This document shows, piece by piece, positions 43,368 through 51,684 of a stretch of 64,000 nt of DNA. The translations under genes and the position numbers were made by a program. Source of the DNA: Verrucosispora sp. NA02020 (lineage in GTDB: Bacteria > Actinomycetota > Actinomycetes > Mycobacteriales > Micromonosporaceae); assembly GCF_013364215.1 (NCBI RefSeq), contig NZ_CP054923.1:6758001-6822000 (forward strand), given 5' to 3'. The number at the start of each line of letters is the position of its first letter. Within the stretch, counting starts at the first letter, position 1. The notes below the pieces were generated by a model. That model saw nothing but the letters and a program-made list of their open reading frames with translations, ran no database searches and was not told where the DNA came from.

Positions 43368-45923
43368 GTGGGCGGTCCGAAGGCACGGACGCTCCGCGCC
43401 GCCGCGCTGCACCGCCGAGCCGCCGCGACGGTCACGGCGGCGGCTGCCGTCCTCGACGAGACCCGTCCCGCTCCCGCTGATCAGCGTCGGCAGTACGCGC
43501 TCGCCGAGCGACTACGGGGCGCCGCGCAGGTTCTCGCGCCCGGCTGGGCCGGTACCGCGCTGGACGCGGTCGCGCCGACCTGTCCCGCCGGGGAGGGGCC
43601 ACCGCCCTTCGTCCGGGTGGGTACCGCCGCGCCGCTGGACGACGCCCGTTTCCCCGCGCTGGTCCCGCTCGTCGGCACCGGGCATCTGGCCGTCGACGTC
43701 GACGCGCACGATCCCCGGGTGGCCGGGCTGCTGCGGGCCGTACTCCTGCGGTTGGTGGCGGCGACACCGGCGGGGGCGCTGCTGGTCCGGGCGGTGGACG
43801 CGACGGGTGGGGTACTCGGGCCGTTCGGGGCGCTCGGCGACGCCGGGGTGCTCTCGCCCCCGGCCACGGACACCGACGGCCTGCGGACGGTGTTGACCGA
43901 GGCGGAGCGGTGGGTGGCGCCGGGGGCCTCGGGTACCCGCCGGCACGACCGCTCAATGGTGCTGGTGGTCGCCACTCTCCCGGACGAGATCGAGGCGACC
44001 GACCTGACGCGGATCGAGGCGCTTGCCGAGCAGGGACCTGCCGCCGGGCTGCACCTGGTGGTGGCCGGGTGGCCGGCGGCCGGGCGGGATCCGCTGCCCC
44101 GGGCCACGGCACTCTCGGTCCGCACCGCGTACGCGCTGCTGGGCGATCCTCCCGGGGCGCCTTTCGCCAGCGCGGGCACGGGCTCGCCGGGTGGCTTGAA
44201 CTCGCCGGTGTTCGTCGAGCCGGATCCACCGGCCGAGCTGGTCGACTCCGTCTGCCGTCGAATCGCCGCCCAGATCGAGGCCGGCACCCGACTCTCCCTG
44301 TCGGGCCTGCTGCCGCCGGACACCGACGAGTGGTGGCAGGCGGACGCCACCGACGGGCTGAGCACCACGGTCGGGGACGCGGGTGGGCGTCCGGTGCTCC
44401 TCGGCTTCACCGAGTTGACGCCACACTGGCTGGTCAGCGGCCGGTCCCGGGTCTGCCGGGCCACGTTCCTGACCACGGCGTTGCTGGGTCTCGCCGCCCG
44501 GTACGGCCCGGAGGAGCTGGAGCTGTACCTGGTCGACCTCGGTGCCGGCGAGTCCTTCGCGGAGTTCCTGCAGACCGAGCGGGACCGGTCCTGGATTCCC
44601 CAGGTTCGCGCTGCGGCGATGGCCGCCGACCGCGAGTACGTGCTGGACCTGCTGGAGCAGTTGGCGGCGGAGGTGCAGCGGCGGTCCGAGGCGGCGGCCC
44701 GCGCGGGCGGTCAACGCTTCGCCGAGCTGCGGCGACACCGCCGGCTGCCCCGGGTGGTCTGCGTGGTGGAGAACCTGCCGCTGCTCTTCGCCGAGCGGGA
44801 CCGGTTGGCCGCCGACGTGGTGGCCCGGTTGGACTCGTTGACCAGGGCGGGCCGGGCGTACGGGGTGCATCTGGTGTTGTCCGGTGAGGGTGACCTGGGG
44901 TTGGGCGTACGCGACGGTGGACAGCGGGATTCGCTGCTCGGTCAGTTCCCGGTGCGGGTGGCGCTGCCGGGGGGTGGGCCGGTGCTGGAGCCGACCAACG
45001 ACTCGGCGGCCGGGCTGCCGGTGGGCAGTGCCGTGGTGAACACCGCCGGGGGTCTCGGTGGCCCGCGTGGCGCGATCCGGGGTCACGAGCGGATGGTCCG
45101 GTTCCCCGATCCGCAGGACGAACCGGCCGTCGTGGAAGGCCTACGGCACCGTCTCTGGCAGGCGCGTCCGGAGGGGAGCGTCCCGCCGGTGGTCTTCGCC
45201 GGGTACGCGTACCCCTCGTTGCGCAACGATCCACGACACCGGTCCGCCGAGTCCGGGCAGGCGCTGGCGCCGGCGGCGCTGCTCGGGCGGGCGGTGGACG
45301 TGGCACGGAGCACGGTGGCCGTGTCGCTCGGTCCGGTCGCCGGGCGCAACCTCGCCGTTCTCGGGCCGCGACCGGAGGCGACCCGGCTGCTGGCCACGGC
45401 CGCTCGGAGCACGGCGGCGCACCACCCGCCGGGGACGGCACGCTTCGTGATCGCCGTACCGGACTCCGAGTCGCGGTCGTCGGCGGAGGATCTGGCGCGG
45501 GAGTTGGCGCAGCGGCATCCGGTGGAGACGGTGGACCTGGCCGGGCTGCTCGCGGTCGTCGACGCCGGGCAGCCCGCCTACCTGGTGGTGTTCGGGCTGG
45601 ACGTGGCGCCGCCGGAGCAGTTACCCCCGGAGCGGCTGCGGATGCTGCTGCGGGACGGCCCGCCGGCGGGGCAGCATCTGCTCGGCTGGTGGCGCACGGT
45701 GCCGTCGTTCGCGGCGCTGCTGGGCCCGGAGGAGACGGTCGACAAGCTGAGCGCGGTGGCGGTGGCGGGTGTGCCGGGGGCGCAGCTCACGCCGGTGTTC
45801 GGTCGGCCGGTGGAGTGGCGGCCCCGGCCCGGGCGGGTGGTCCTCTGGGACGGCCCGGTCGAGCGCGGACTGGTGCTGGTGCCGTACGACGTGCCGGATG
45901 ACGTGGACGGGGAGGCGGCGTGA
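43368..45923 (+). CDS. FtsK/SpoIIIE-like protein lacking P-loops
   Basis: An 851-residue protein from GTG 43368, eight bases after GGAGGAGG. It has the outline of a double FtsK/EccC-type ATPase, but the nucleotide sites are degraded. Where domain 1 should have GxxGxGKS it reads HWLVSGRSRVCRATFLTT (~350); the Walker B region reads VVCVVENLPLLF. Where domain 2 should have its P-loop it reads NLAVLGPRPEATRLLATA. The strands LELYLVDLGAGESFAEF and AYGVHLVLSGEGDL keep the fold. It is probably a pseudo-ATPase scaffold. The following membrane protein gene overlaps it by GTGA. No secretion substrate gene is adjacent. Confidence 0.7.
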   Translation: MGGPKARTLRAAALHRRAAATVTAAAAVLDETRPAPADQRRQYALAERLRGAAQVLAPGWAGTALDAVAPTCPAGEGPPPFVRVGTAAPLDDARFPALVPLVGTGHLAVDVDAHDPRVAGLLRAVLLRLVAATPAGALLVRAVDATGGVLGPFGALGDAGVLSPPATDTDGLRTVLTEAERWVAPGASGTRRHDRSMVLVVATLPDEIEATDLTRIEALAEQGPAAGLHLVVAGWPAAGRDPLPRATALSVRTAYALLGDPPGAPFASAGTGSPGGLNSPVFVEPDPPAELVDSVCRRIAAQIEAGTRLSLSGLLPPDTDEWWQADATDGLSTTVGDAGGRPVLLGFTELTPHWLVSGRSRVCRATFLTTALLGLAARYGPEELELYLVDLGAGESFAEFLQTERDRSWIPQVRAAAMAADREYVLDLLEQLAAEVQRRSEAAARAGGQRFAELRRHRRLPRVVCVVENLPLLFAERDRLAADVVARLDSLTRAGRAYGVHLVLSGEGDLGLGVRDGGQRDSLLGQFPVRVALPGGGPVLEPTNDSAAGLPVGSAVVNTAGGLGGPRGAIRGHERMVRFPDPQDEPAVVEGLRHRLWQARPEGSVPPVVFAGYAYPSLRNDPRHRSAESGQALAPAALLGRAVDVARSTVAVSLGPVAGRNLAVLGPRPEATRLLATAARSTAAHHPPGTARFVIAVPDSESRSSAEDLARELAQRHPVETVDLAGLLAVVDAGQPAYLVVFGLDVAPPEQLPPERLRMLLRDGPPAGQHLLGWWRTVPSFAALLGPEETVDKLSAVAVAGVPGAQLTPVFGRPVEWRPRPGRVVLWDGPVERGLVLVPYDVPDDVDGEAA

Positions 45924-46642
45924 CGGGAAGCGGATCGTCGGTCACGGCCGCCGGGCCGGTGCGGCAGCGGACCGGTGGCACGTCGCCGTCCGGTTCCTCG
46001 GACCCGGTGGCTGTGGCGTGGGCCGACTATCTGGCCGCGACCCGTCAGCTCGACGGGGTACGCCGGGACGCGGCGACCGCCGCGAGCGAGCAGGCGCGGA
46101 CGGTCCAGGCGGCCCGCGAGGAGTTGGCGGCGGTGCGTACCCGGTTGGCGCCGCAGGAGGCCCAACTGCGGGAGGCGGGCGTACCGCCGATGTCGCTGGT
46201 GCCCGCGCCGCCGGAGCTGACCGAGGCGACCCGCACGATGACCGGTGGGTCGGGCGCGGTGCTGGCCGCGTTGCGGGAGGCGAACCGCTGGGCGCACGGT
46301 GCGGACGACGTGCTCGCGGCCCGGGGCCTGCCGGGCGCGGCCCACTGGCCGGCCCGACCGCGCAACCTGCTGGTGTACGGGCCGTTGGCATTGTTGGTGC
46401 CGCTGCTCCAGATCGTGGCGTACCTGGTCGCCGGGAGCGACGCGGTGACGGTGTTGACGCTGGTGGTCGGCCTGCCGGCACCGGCGGTGGCGTTCGGGGT
46501 GGGGTGGCTGGCGGTGGGGCGGCTCTTCCCGTCCCGGCCGGGCGAACGGGTGGACCGGACGTTCCGGTTCGGTGCGTTGACCTGCCTGGTCCCGGCGGTG
46601 CTGACCACCGCCGGGATCGTCCTGGCGATGCTGGCCGCCTGA
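45920..46642 (+). CDS. coiled-coil membrane protein partner of the FtsK-like protein
   Basis: A 240-residue protein. The Ser/Gly-rich N-terminus leads into a long helix (WADYLAATRQLDGVRRDAAT ... EEAQLREAG) likely to form a coiled coil of about 70 residues, followed by three transmembrane segments in the C-terminal half (LLVYGPLALLVPLLQIVAYL; VTVLTLVVGLPAPAVAFGVG; ALTCLVPAVLTTAGIVLAML). The GTG overlaps the upstream stop codon, so the two proteins are probably made together and may form one membrane complex. No family is recognised. Confidence 0.65.
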   Translation: MTGSGSSVTAAGPVRQRTGGTSPSGSSDPVAVAWADYLAATRQLDGVRRDAATAASEQARTVQAAREELAAVRTRLAPQEAQLREAGVPPMSLVPAPPELTEATRTMTGGSGAVLAALREANRWAHGADDVLAARGLPGAAHWPARPRNLLVYGPLALLVPLLQIVAYLVAGSDAVTVLTLVVGLPAPAVAFGVGWLAVGRLFPSRPGERVDRTFRFGALTCLVPAVLTTAGIVLAMLAA

Positions 46643-46650
46643 GCGGCCCG

Positions 46651-46686
46651 GGCCGGGCGCGGTCCCCGTGGTGGGGCGTCCCGGTC
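46651..46686. terminator. imperfect hairpin between convergent genes
   Basis: CCGGGCGCGGTCCCC-type sequence can pair imperfectly with GGGGCGTCCCGG across a short loop, between the island's last gene and the folE stop. A weak bidirectional terminator is possible. Confidence 0.3.
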
Positions 46687-46693
46687 GAGCCGC

Positions 46694-47257
46694 TCAGCGC
46701 GGGATGATCAGCGCCATCGCCTCGGCGCGGGACTTGGCGTCCCGTTGCAGGGTGCCACGCACCGCCGAGGTGATCGTCTTGGCGCCCGACTTCTGGATGC
46801 CGCGCATGGCCATGCACATGTGTTCGCACTCCAGCACGACCACCACGCCCCGTGGCGCCAGCCGCTCCATCAGCAGGTCGGCGATCTGGGAGGTGAGTCG
46901 CTCCTGCACCTGCGGGCGTCGTGCGAAGACCTCGACCAGCCGGGCCAGTTTGGACAGGCCGGTGATCCGACCGTCGGGCCCGGGGATGTAGCCGATGTGC
47001 GCGCTGCCCCGGAACGGCAGCAGGTGGTGCTCACAGAGGCTCATCACGTCGATGTCCCGGACCAGCACGAGTTCCTCGTGGTTGGCCTCGAAGGTGGTGG
47101 TGAGCACCGTGGCCGGGTCCACCCGCAGGCCGGCGAAGAGTTCGGCGTACGCCCGGGCGACCCGCGCCGGGGTCTGCTGGAGGCCGTCGCGGTCCGGGTC
47201 CTCGCCGACCGCGATCAGGATCTCGCGGACCGCCTTCTCGATCCGGCCGAGGTCCAT
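46694..47257 (-). CDS. folE: GTP cyclohydrolase I
   Basis: First enzyme of folate synthesis, making dihydroneopterin triphosphate. From ATG 47257 the protein has 187 residues with [19 protein letters not shown], the zinc-site Cys/His in [35 protein letters not shown] and [15 protein letters not shown] precedes this ATG. The frame stays open and gene-like for 50 codons upstream ([21 protein letters not shown]) to a CTG that overlaps the ftsH stop as CTGA, so a longer protein with a non-standard start is possible. folE follows ftsH but is separated from folP by the 13-kb island. Confidence 0.93.
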   Translation of the reverse strand: MDLGRIEKAVREILIAVGEDPDRDGLQQTPARVARAYAELFAGLRVDPATVLTTTFEANHEELVLVRDIDVMSLCEHHLLPFRGSAHIGYIPGPDGRITGLSKLARLVEVFARRPQVQERLTSQIADLLMERLAPRGVVVVLECEHMCMAMRGIQKSGAKTITSAVRGTLQRDAKSRAEAMALIIPR

Positions 47258-47403
47258 GGTGTCCTCGACCGGGCGGCCGGTGAGCCGGCCGTTGACCAGC
47301 CGGGCGGCGATGTAGTCGAGGTCGTCGAGATCGTCGATGTCGGGCTCGGTTGCGGAGGCGGCCGATCCCCGTTGCTGGGGACCGGCCGCCGTGTCGTCGG
47401 TGC

Positions 47404-49422
47404 TCAGTGCGGGCCGTCCGAGTTGTTCGAGCTGACGCCACCGACCGTGGTGGCCTGGGCGCCGTCGGCCTCGGCCTGCACCTTGAGCGCGTCCTTCTCG
47501 GCCGGGGTGAGCACGGGCGGCTCGGTGGAGGGCTGCCGTTTGCCGAAGCCGTTGTACGGCGCCATCGGCGGACGCTTCACCACCCGGGAACAGATCCGGG
47601 CCATGTCGGCGGTGGAGAGGGTTTCCTTCTCCATCAGCTCGAGCACGATGTTGTCCAGGACGTCCCGGTACTCGACCAGGATCTCCCAGGCCTCGTCGTG
47701 GGCCAGTTCGATCAGCGCCCGCATCTCGCCGTCGATCTCGGCGGCGACGGAGTCGGAGTAGTCCCGCTCGTGGCCCATGTTGCGACCGAGGAACGGCTCG
47801 TCCCCGCTGGTGCCGTACTTGATCGCACCGAGCTTAGAGCTCATGCCATACTGCGTGATCATCGCCCGGGCCAGTGCGGTGGCCTTCTCGATGTCGTTGC
47901 CGGCACCGGTGGTGGGCTCGTGGAAGACGAGTTCCTCGGCGGCCCGGCCGCCCAGCGCGTACGCCAGGGTGTCGATCATCTCGGCACGGGTCTGGGTGTA
48001 CTTGTCCTCGGTGGGCAGCACCAGCGTGTGCCCCAGCGAGCGACCGCGCGACAGGATCGTCACCTTGTGCACCGGCGCGGCGTGCGGCAGGGCCCAGGCG
48101 ACCAGTGCGTGACCACCCTCGTGGTACGCGGTGATCTTCTTCTCCTGGTCGCCCATCACCCGGGTCCGGCGCTGCGGGCCGGCGATCACCCGGTCGATCG
48201 ACTCCTCCAGCGACTCGTTGCTAATCGCCCGCTGGTCCTTGCGGGCGGTCAGCAGGGCCGCCTCGTTGATCACGTTGGCCAGGTCGGCGCCGCTGAAGCC
48301 CGGCGTCCTCTTGGCCACCGAGTCGAGGTCGACGTCGGGCGTGAAGGGCTTGCCCTTGGCGTGCACCCGCAGGATGGCCTTGCGGCCCTCCATGTCGGGG
48401 GCGTCGACCGGGATCTGCCGGTCGAACCGGCCCGGACGCAGCAGCGCGGGGTCGAGGATGTCCGGCCGGTTGGTGGCGGCGATCAGGATGACGCCGCCCT
48501 TGACGTCGAAGCCGTCCATCTCGACGAGGAGCTGGTTCAGGGTCTGCTCACGCTCGTCGTGCCCGCCGCCCATGCCGGCGCCACGGTGGCGACCGACGGC
48601 GTCGATCTCGTCGACGAAGACGATCGCGGGGGCGTTGGCCTTGGCCTGCTCGAACAGGTCGCGGACCCGGCTGGCGCCGACGCCGACGAACATCTCCACG
48701 AAGTCGGAGCCGGAGATCGAGTAGAACGGCACCCCCGCCTCACCGGCGACCGCCCGGGCGAGCAGCGTCTTACCGGTTCCGGGCGGCCCGAAGAGGAGTA
48801 CGCCCTTCGGGATCTTGGCGCCGAGCGCCTGGTATTTCGCCGGGTTCTGCAGGAAGTCCTTGATTTCGTGCAGTTCCTCGACGGCCTCCTCGGAGCCCGC
48901 GACGTCCGCGAAGGTCGTCTTCGGGGTGTCCTTGGTGATCATCTTCGCCTTGGACTTGCCGAAGTTGAGCACCCGGGAGCCGCCGCCCTGCATCTGCGAC
49001 ATGAAGAACAGCAGCAGCAACACGAGCAGCACGATGGGGAGCAGGTTGACCAGCAGGCTGACCCAGATGCTGTCGGACGACACCTCGGTGTCGGCCGGCC
49101 CGGTGACCCGGTTGTTGGCCTTGGCGTCGAGGACCTGGTTCCAGACCTCGTTGCCGACCTCGTACGGGAACTGGGCCTCGATCAGCTTGGTCTTCGTCTC
49201 GCCGAACTCGGCCTCTTCGGCCAGGTCCAGCTGGATCGTCTGTTCCTTGTCCTGGAAGACGACCTTCTCGATACCGCCCTTGTTGAGCTGGTCGAGCGCG
49301 ACTGAGGTGTCCACGCGGTGGTAGCTGGGTCCACCGGTGAACAGCTGACTGAGCACGACGGCGCCGAGGATGACCAGGATGACCCAGAACACCGGTCGGC
49401 GGAAGAAACGCGTACGTTCCAT
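47404..49422 (-). CDS. ftsH: ATP-dependent zinc metalloprotease FtsH
   Basis: Membrane-bound AAA protease for quality control. The 672-residue protein has an N-terminal helix ([18 protein letters not shown]), an extracytoplasmic domain, a second helix near 118-140 ([20 protein letters not shown]), the AAA domain with GPPGTGKT near 211 and second region of homology ([13 protein letters not shown]), and the zinc site HEGGH near 430. The ATG at 49420-49422 gives the usual start; an in-frame ATG ten codons upstream directly abuts AGGAGG and is less likely. The C-terminal tail (SNNSDGPH) is short and polar. Confidence 0.96.
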   Translation of the reverse strand: MERTRFFRRPVFWVILVILGAVVLSQLFTGGPSYHRVDTSVALDQLNKGGIEKVVFQDKEQTIQLDLAEEAEFGETKTKLIEAQFPYEVGNEVWNQVLDAKANNRVTGPADTEVSSDSIWVSLLVNLLPIVLLVLLLLFFMSQMQGGGSRVLNFGKSKAKMITKDTPKTTFADVAGSEEAVEELHEIKDFLQNPAKYQALGAKIPKGVLLFGPPGTGKTLLARAVAGEAGVPFYSISGSDFVEMFVGVGASRVRDLFEQAKANAPAIVFVDEIDAVGRHRGAGMGGGHDEREQTLNQLLVEMDGFDVKGGVILIAATNRPDILDPALLRPGRFDRQIPVDAPDMEGRKAILRVHAKGKPFTPDVDLDSVAKRTPGFSGADLANVINEAALLTARKDQRAISNESLEESIDRVIAGPQRRTRVMGDQEKKITAYHEGGHALVAWALPHAAPVHKVTILSRGRSLGHTLVLPTEDKYTQTRAEMIDTLAYALGGRAAEELVFHEPTTGAGNDIEKATALARAMITQYGMSSKLGAIKYGTSGDEPFLGRNMGHERDYSDSVAAEIDGEMRALIELAHDEAWEILVEYRDVLDNIVLELMEKETLSTADMARICSRVVKRPPMAPYNGFGKRQPSTEPPVLTPAEKDALKVQAEADGAQATTVGGVSSNNSDGPH

Positions 49423-49763
49423 GCTGTATGTCGAGCGCCGAGACGCCCGCATCCTCCTGATCGACGTCCTGACCGACTGTGGGTGTCGCCGCTTGGGCGG
49501 CTGCCGGAGCCGCCGTGCGGGCCGGCCTCGACCCCGGGGCGCGAATTGTCGCACCACGGTCATTCGACGGTACACCGTACGCGACCGATCTGAGCTGGCG
49601 AGCCCAGCACTTACGCGTACGGCGAACCGGATGTCGACCGGCGTGACGGAGAGCGGATTCCACCGTCACCGGAGTCCACGGTAGCCCGACCAGCTGAAAG
49701 TCGGCTGAACGTCGACCGGACCGGCGGCATCGGACCTCGGTGCCGTATCGGCCGGAACCGAGG
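49423..49763. other. ftsH upstream region, nothing specific seen
   Basis: About 340 bases between hpt and ftsH. It should contain the ftsH promoter and the hpt 3' end. I see AGGAGG just before the alternative ftsH start, but no clear -35/-10 pair, RNA gene, repeat or strong hairpin. Confidence 0.45.
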
Positions 49764-50339
49764 TCAGGAGCGGGCGTACACCTCCGGCTTGAGCACGCCG
49801 ACGTACGGCAGCTCGCGGTATCGCTCACCGAAGTCCAGGCCGTACCCGACGACGAACTCGGTCGGGATGTCGAAGCCGACGTACTTCACCGGCACCGTCA
49901 CCTTGACCGCGTCCGGCTTGCGGAACAGCGCGACCACCTCGACGCTCGCCGCCGACCGGGACTCCAGGTAGCGCAGCAGCCAGGACAGGGTCAGGCCGGA
50001 GTCGACGATGTCCTCCACGACGACGACGTGCCGGCCGGCGATGTCCCGGTCGAGGTCCTTGAGGATCCGGACCACCCCGGAGGAGGTGGTGCCCTGGCCG
50101 TAGGAGGAGATGGCCATGAAGTCCAGCTCGGCGGGGGGGCCCTGGCGGCCCAGCGCCCGGGCGAAGTCGGCCATGAACATGACCGCGCCCTTGAGTACGC
50201 AGACGAGCAGCAGCCCGTCGGTGACGTGGGCGTAGTCCGCGGAGACCTGCTTGGCCAGTTCCGCGGTCTTCTCGCGGATCTGCGCCTCCGAAATGATCAC
50301 GTGGTCGATGTCGGCGTCGTACCAGGAGCCGTCAGCCAT
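49764..50339 (-). CDS. hpt: hypoxanthine phosphoribosyltransferase
   Basis: Salvages hypoxanthine and guanine with PRPP. The 191-residue protein has VCVLKGAVMFMADF, the SSYGQGTTSSGVVRI loop, the PRPP-binding motif VVVVEDIVDSGLT (105-117) and YVGFDIPTEFVVGYGLDF. It is in the conserved tilS-hpt-ftsH neighbourhood, although here a regulator gene, ggt and a small ORF separate tilS from hpt. Confidence 0.95.
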   Translation of the reverse strand: MADGSWYDADIDHVIISEAQIREKTAELAKQVSADYAHVTDGLLLVCVLKGAVMFMADFARALGRQGPPAELDFMAISSYGQGTTSSGVVRILKDLDRDIAGRHVVVVEDIVDSGLTLSWLLRYLESRSAASVEVVALFRKPDAVKVTVPVKYVGFDIPTEFVVGYGLDFGERYRELPYVGVLKPEVYARS

Positions 50340-50438
50340 GGTCCTAGCCTGCCGTACGCCCCGGGTTCGCCGTCGGCGGGGCCGCCTCTTTCGGGGCGAC
50401 CCCGGCCCGGATCTTTCCGACGAAGGGCACGAACCGCA

Positions 50439-50594
50439 TCAGTACGGGTGGGACCGCCAGCGGTGGCCACCGTCGGACGGCTTCCAGTCGGCCGAGTCGC
50501 GGCTGTCCGCGGTCAGCCCGACGGCCGAGAGCAGAGCGAGGAGCAGGAAGAACACGAGGAAGAAGAGAAGTCCCATGGCGGCGCTCGCTTTCAT
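50439..50594 (-). CDS. small membrane protein
   Basis: A 51-residue ORF (MKASAAMGLLFFLVFFLLLA...) with one strongly hydrophobic helix followed by a polar tail rich in Asp, Ser and Trp (DSADWKPSDGGHRWRSHPY). A second ATG at 50574-50576 would make a 45-residue protein that starts at the helix. Such single-helix proteins are common in this lineage. Its ribosome site is weak, so expression is uncertain. Confidence 0.45.
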   Translation of the reverse strand: MKASAAMGLLFFLVFFLLLALLSAVGLTADSRDSADWKPSDGGHRWRSHPY

Positions 50595-50724
50595 CTGGTT
50601 TCTGGTGATCTCGCCGCCGGTGCACCGGGCTGACACCAGTCTGCGGGTCCCGCCGATCGCCGGACAGTGGCAGGAAAGCCACTCACCCTCGATTTTCTGC
50701 CACCCCCCGGGTTACCCTCGTCAC

Positions 50725-51684
50725 ATGCTCCGCTCGGTCGCGGTACTCACCCTGGACGGCGTCGCCCCGTTCGAAGTCGGCGTGCTCGCCGAGGTCTTCG
50801 GCACCGACCGCACCGCCGACGGCCTGCCCGGCTACCGGTTCGACCTGTGCAGCCCGCAGGGCGCACCGGTGCGTACCACCGCGGGTTTCGGCCTGGTGCC
50901 CACCGCCGACCTCGACGCGATCGACCGGGCCGACCTGGTGGCCGTGCCGGCGCACCACGGCACCGGAGCGCCCGCCGAGGTGCGCGAGGCGCTGCGGCGG
51001 GCCGCCGACCGGGGGGCACACCTGTTCAGCGTCTGCACCGGGGCGTACCTGCTGGGTGAGGCCGGGCTGCTCGACGGCCGGGAGTGCACCACGCACTGGC
51101 GGCACGTCGACGAGTTGCAGCGCCGCAATCCGAGTGCGCGGGTCCGCTGCAACTCGCTCTACGTGCAGGACGGCCGGCTGCTCACCAGCGCCGGCACCGC
51201 CGCCGGCATCGACGCCTGCCTGCACCTGGTACGCCAGGAGCACGGCTCGGCCGTCGCCACCCGGCTGGCCCGACGGATGGTGGTGCCGCCGCACCGCGAC
51301 GGCGGCCAGGCGCAGTACATCGAGGCGCCGATCCCGAAGGCACCGGAGGCACCCACCCTGGAACCGGTGCTGGAGTGGCTGATGGAACGGCTCGACCAGC
51401 AGTTCACCGTCGACGAGTTGGCCGCCCGCGCGGGCATGGCGCCCCGGACCTTCGCCCGCCGGTTCCGCGCGGAGACCGGCACGACCCCGCACGACTGGCT
51501 GACCGGCCAGCGGGTGCTGCTGGCCCGTCGACTGCTGGAGGACACCGGGCTGTCGGTGGAGGCAGTCGCCGAGCAGGCCGGCTTCGGGGACGCCGCCGCC
51601 CTGCGGCACCACTTCACCCGCCGGGTCGGCGCCACCCCGCACACCTACCGCACCACGTTCCGCGACCGCGCCCCGGCGGGCTAG
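50725..51684 (+). CDS. GlxA-type AraC-family transcriptional regulator
   Basis: A 319-residue protein: an N-terminal DJ-1/PfpI-like (class I amidotransferase-fold) sensor domain (RSVAVLTLDGVAPFEVGVLA to about residue 190, with the nucleophile-elbow Cys in FSVCTGAYLLGEAGLL) and a C-terminal AraC helix-turn-helix pair (WLMERLDQQFTVDELAARAG ... SVEAVAEQAGFGDAAALRHH). The ligand is unknown. The gene is convergent with ggt and overlaps its 3' end by 4 bases. Confidence 0.9.
   Translation: MLRSVAVLTLDGVAPFEVGVLAEVFGTDRTADGLPGYRFDLCSPQGAPVRTTAGFGLVPTADLDAIDRADLVAVPAHHGTGAPAEVREALRRAADRGAHLFSVCTGAYLLGEAGLLDGRECTTHWRHVDELQRRNPSARVRCNSLYVQDGRLLTSAGTAAGIDACLHLVRQEHGSAVATRLARRMVVPPHRDGGQAQYIEAPIPKAPEAPTLEPVLEWLMERLDQQFTVDELAARAGMAPRTFARRFRAETGTTPHDWLTGQRVLLARRLLEDTGLSVEAVAEQAGFGDAAALRHHFTRRVGATPHTYRTTFRDRAPAG

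Noticed and set aside
47350..49305. A 651-codon frame opposite ftsH
   Set aside because: FtsH is unmistakable on the minus strand, and the plus-strand product has no domain.
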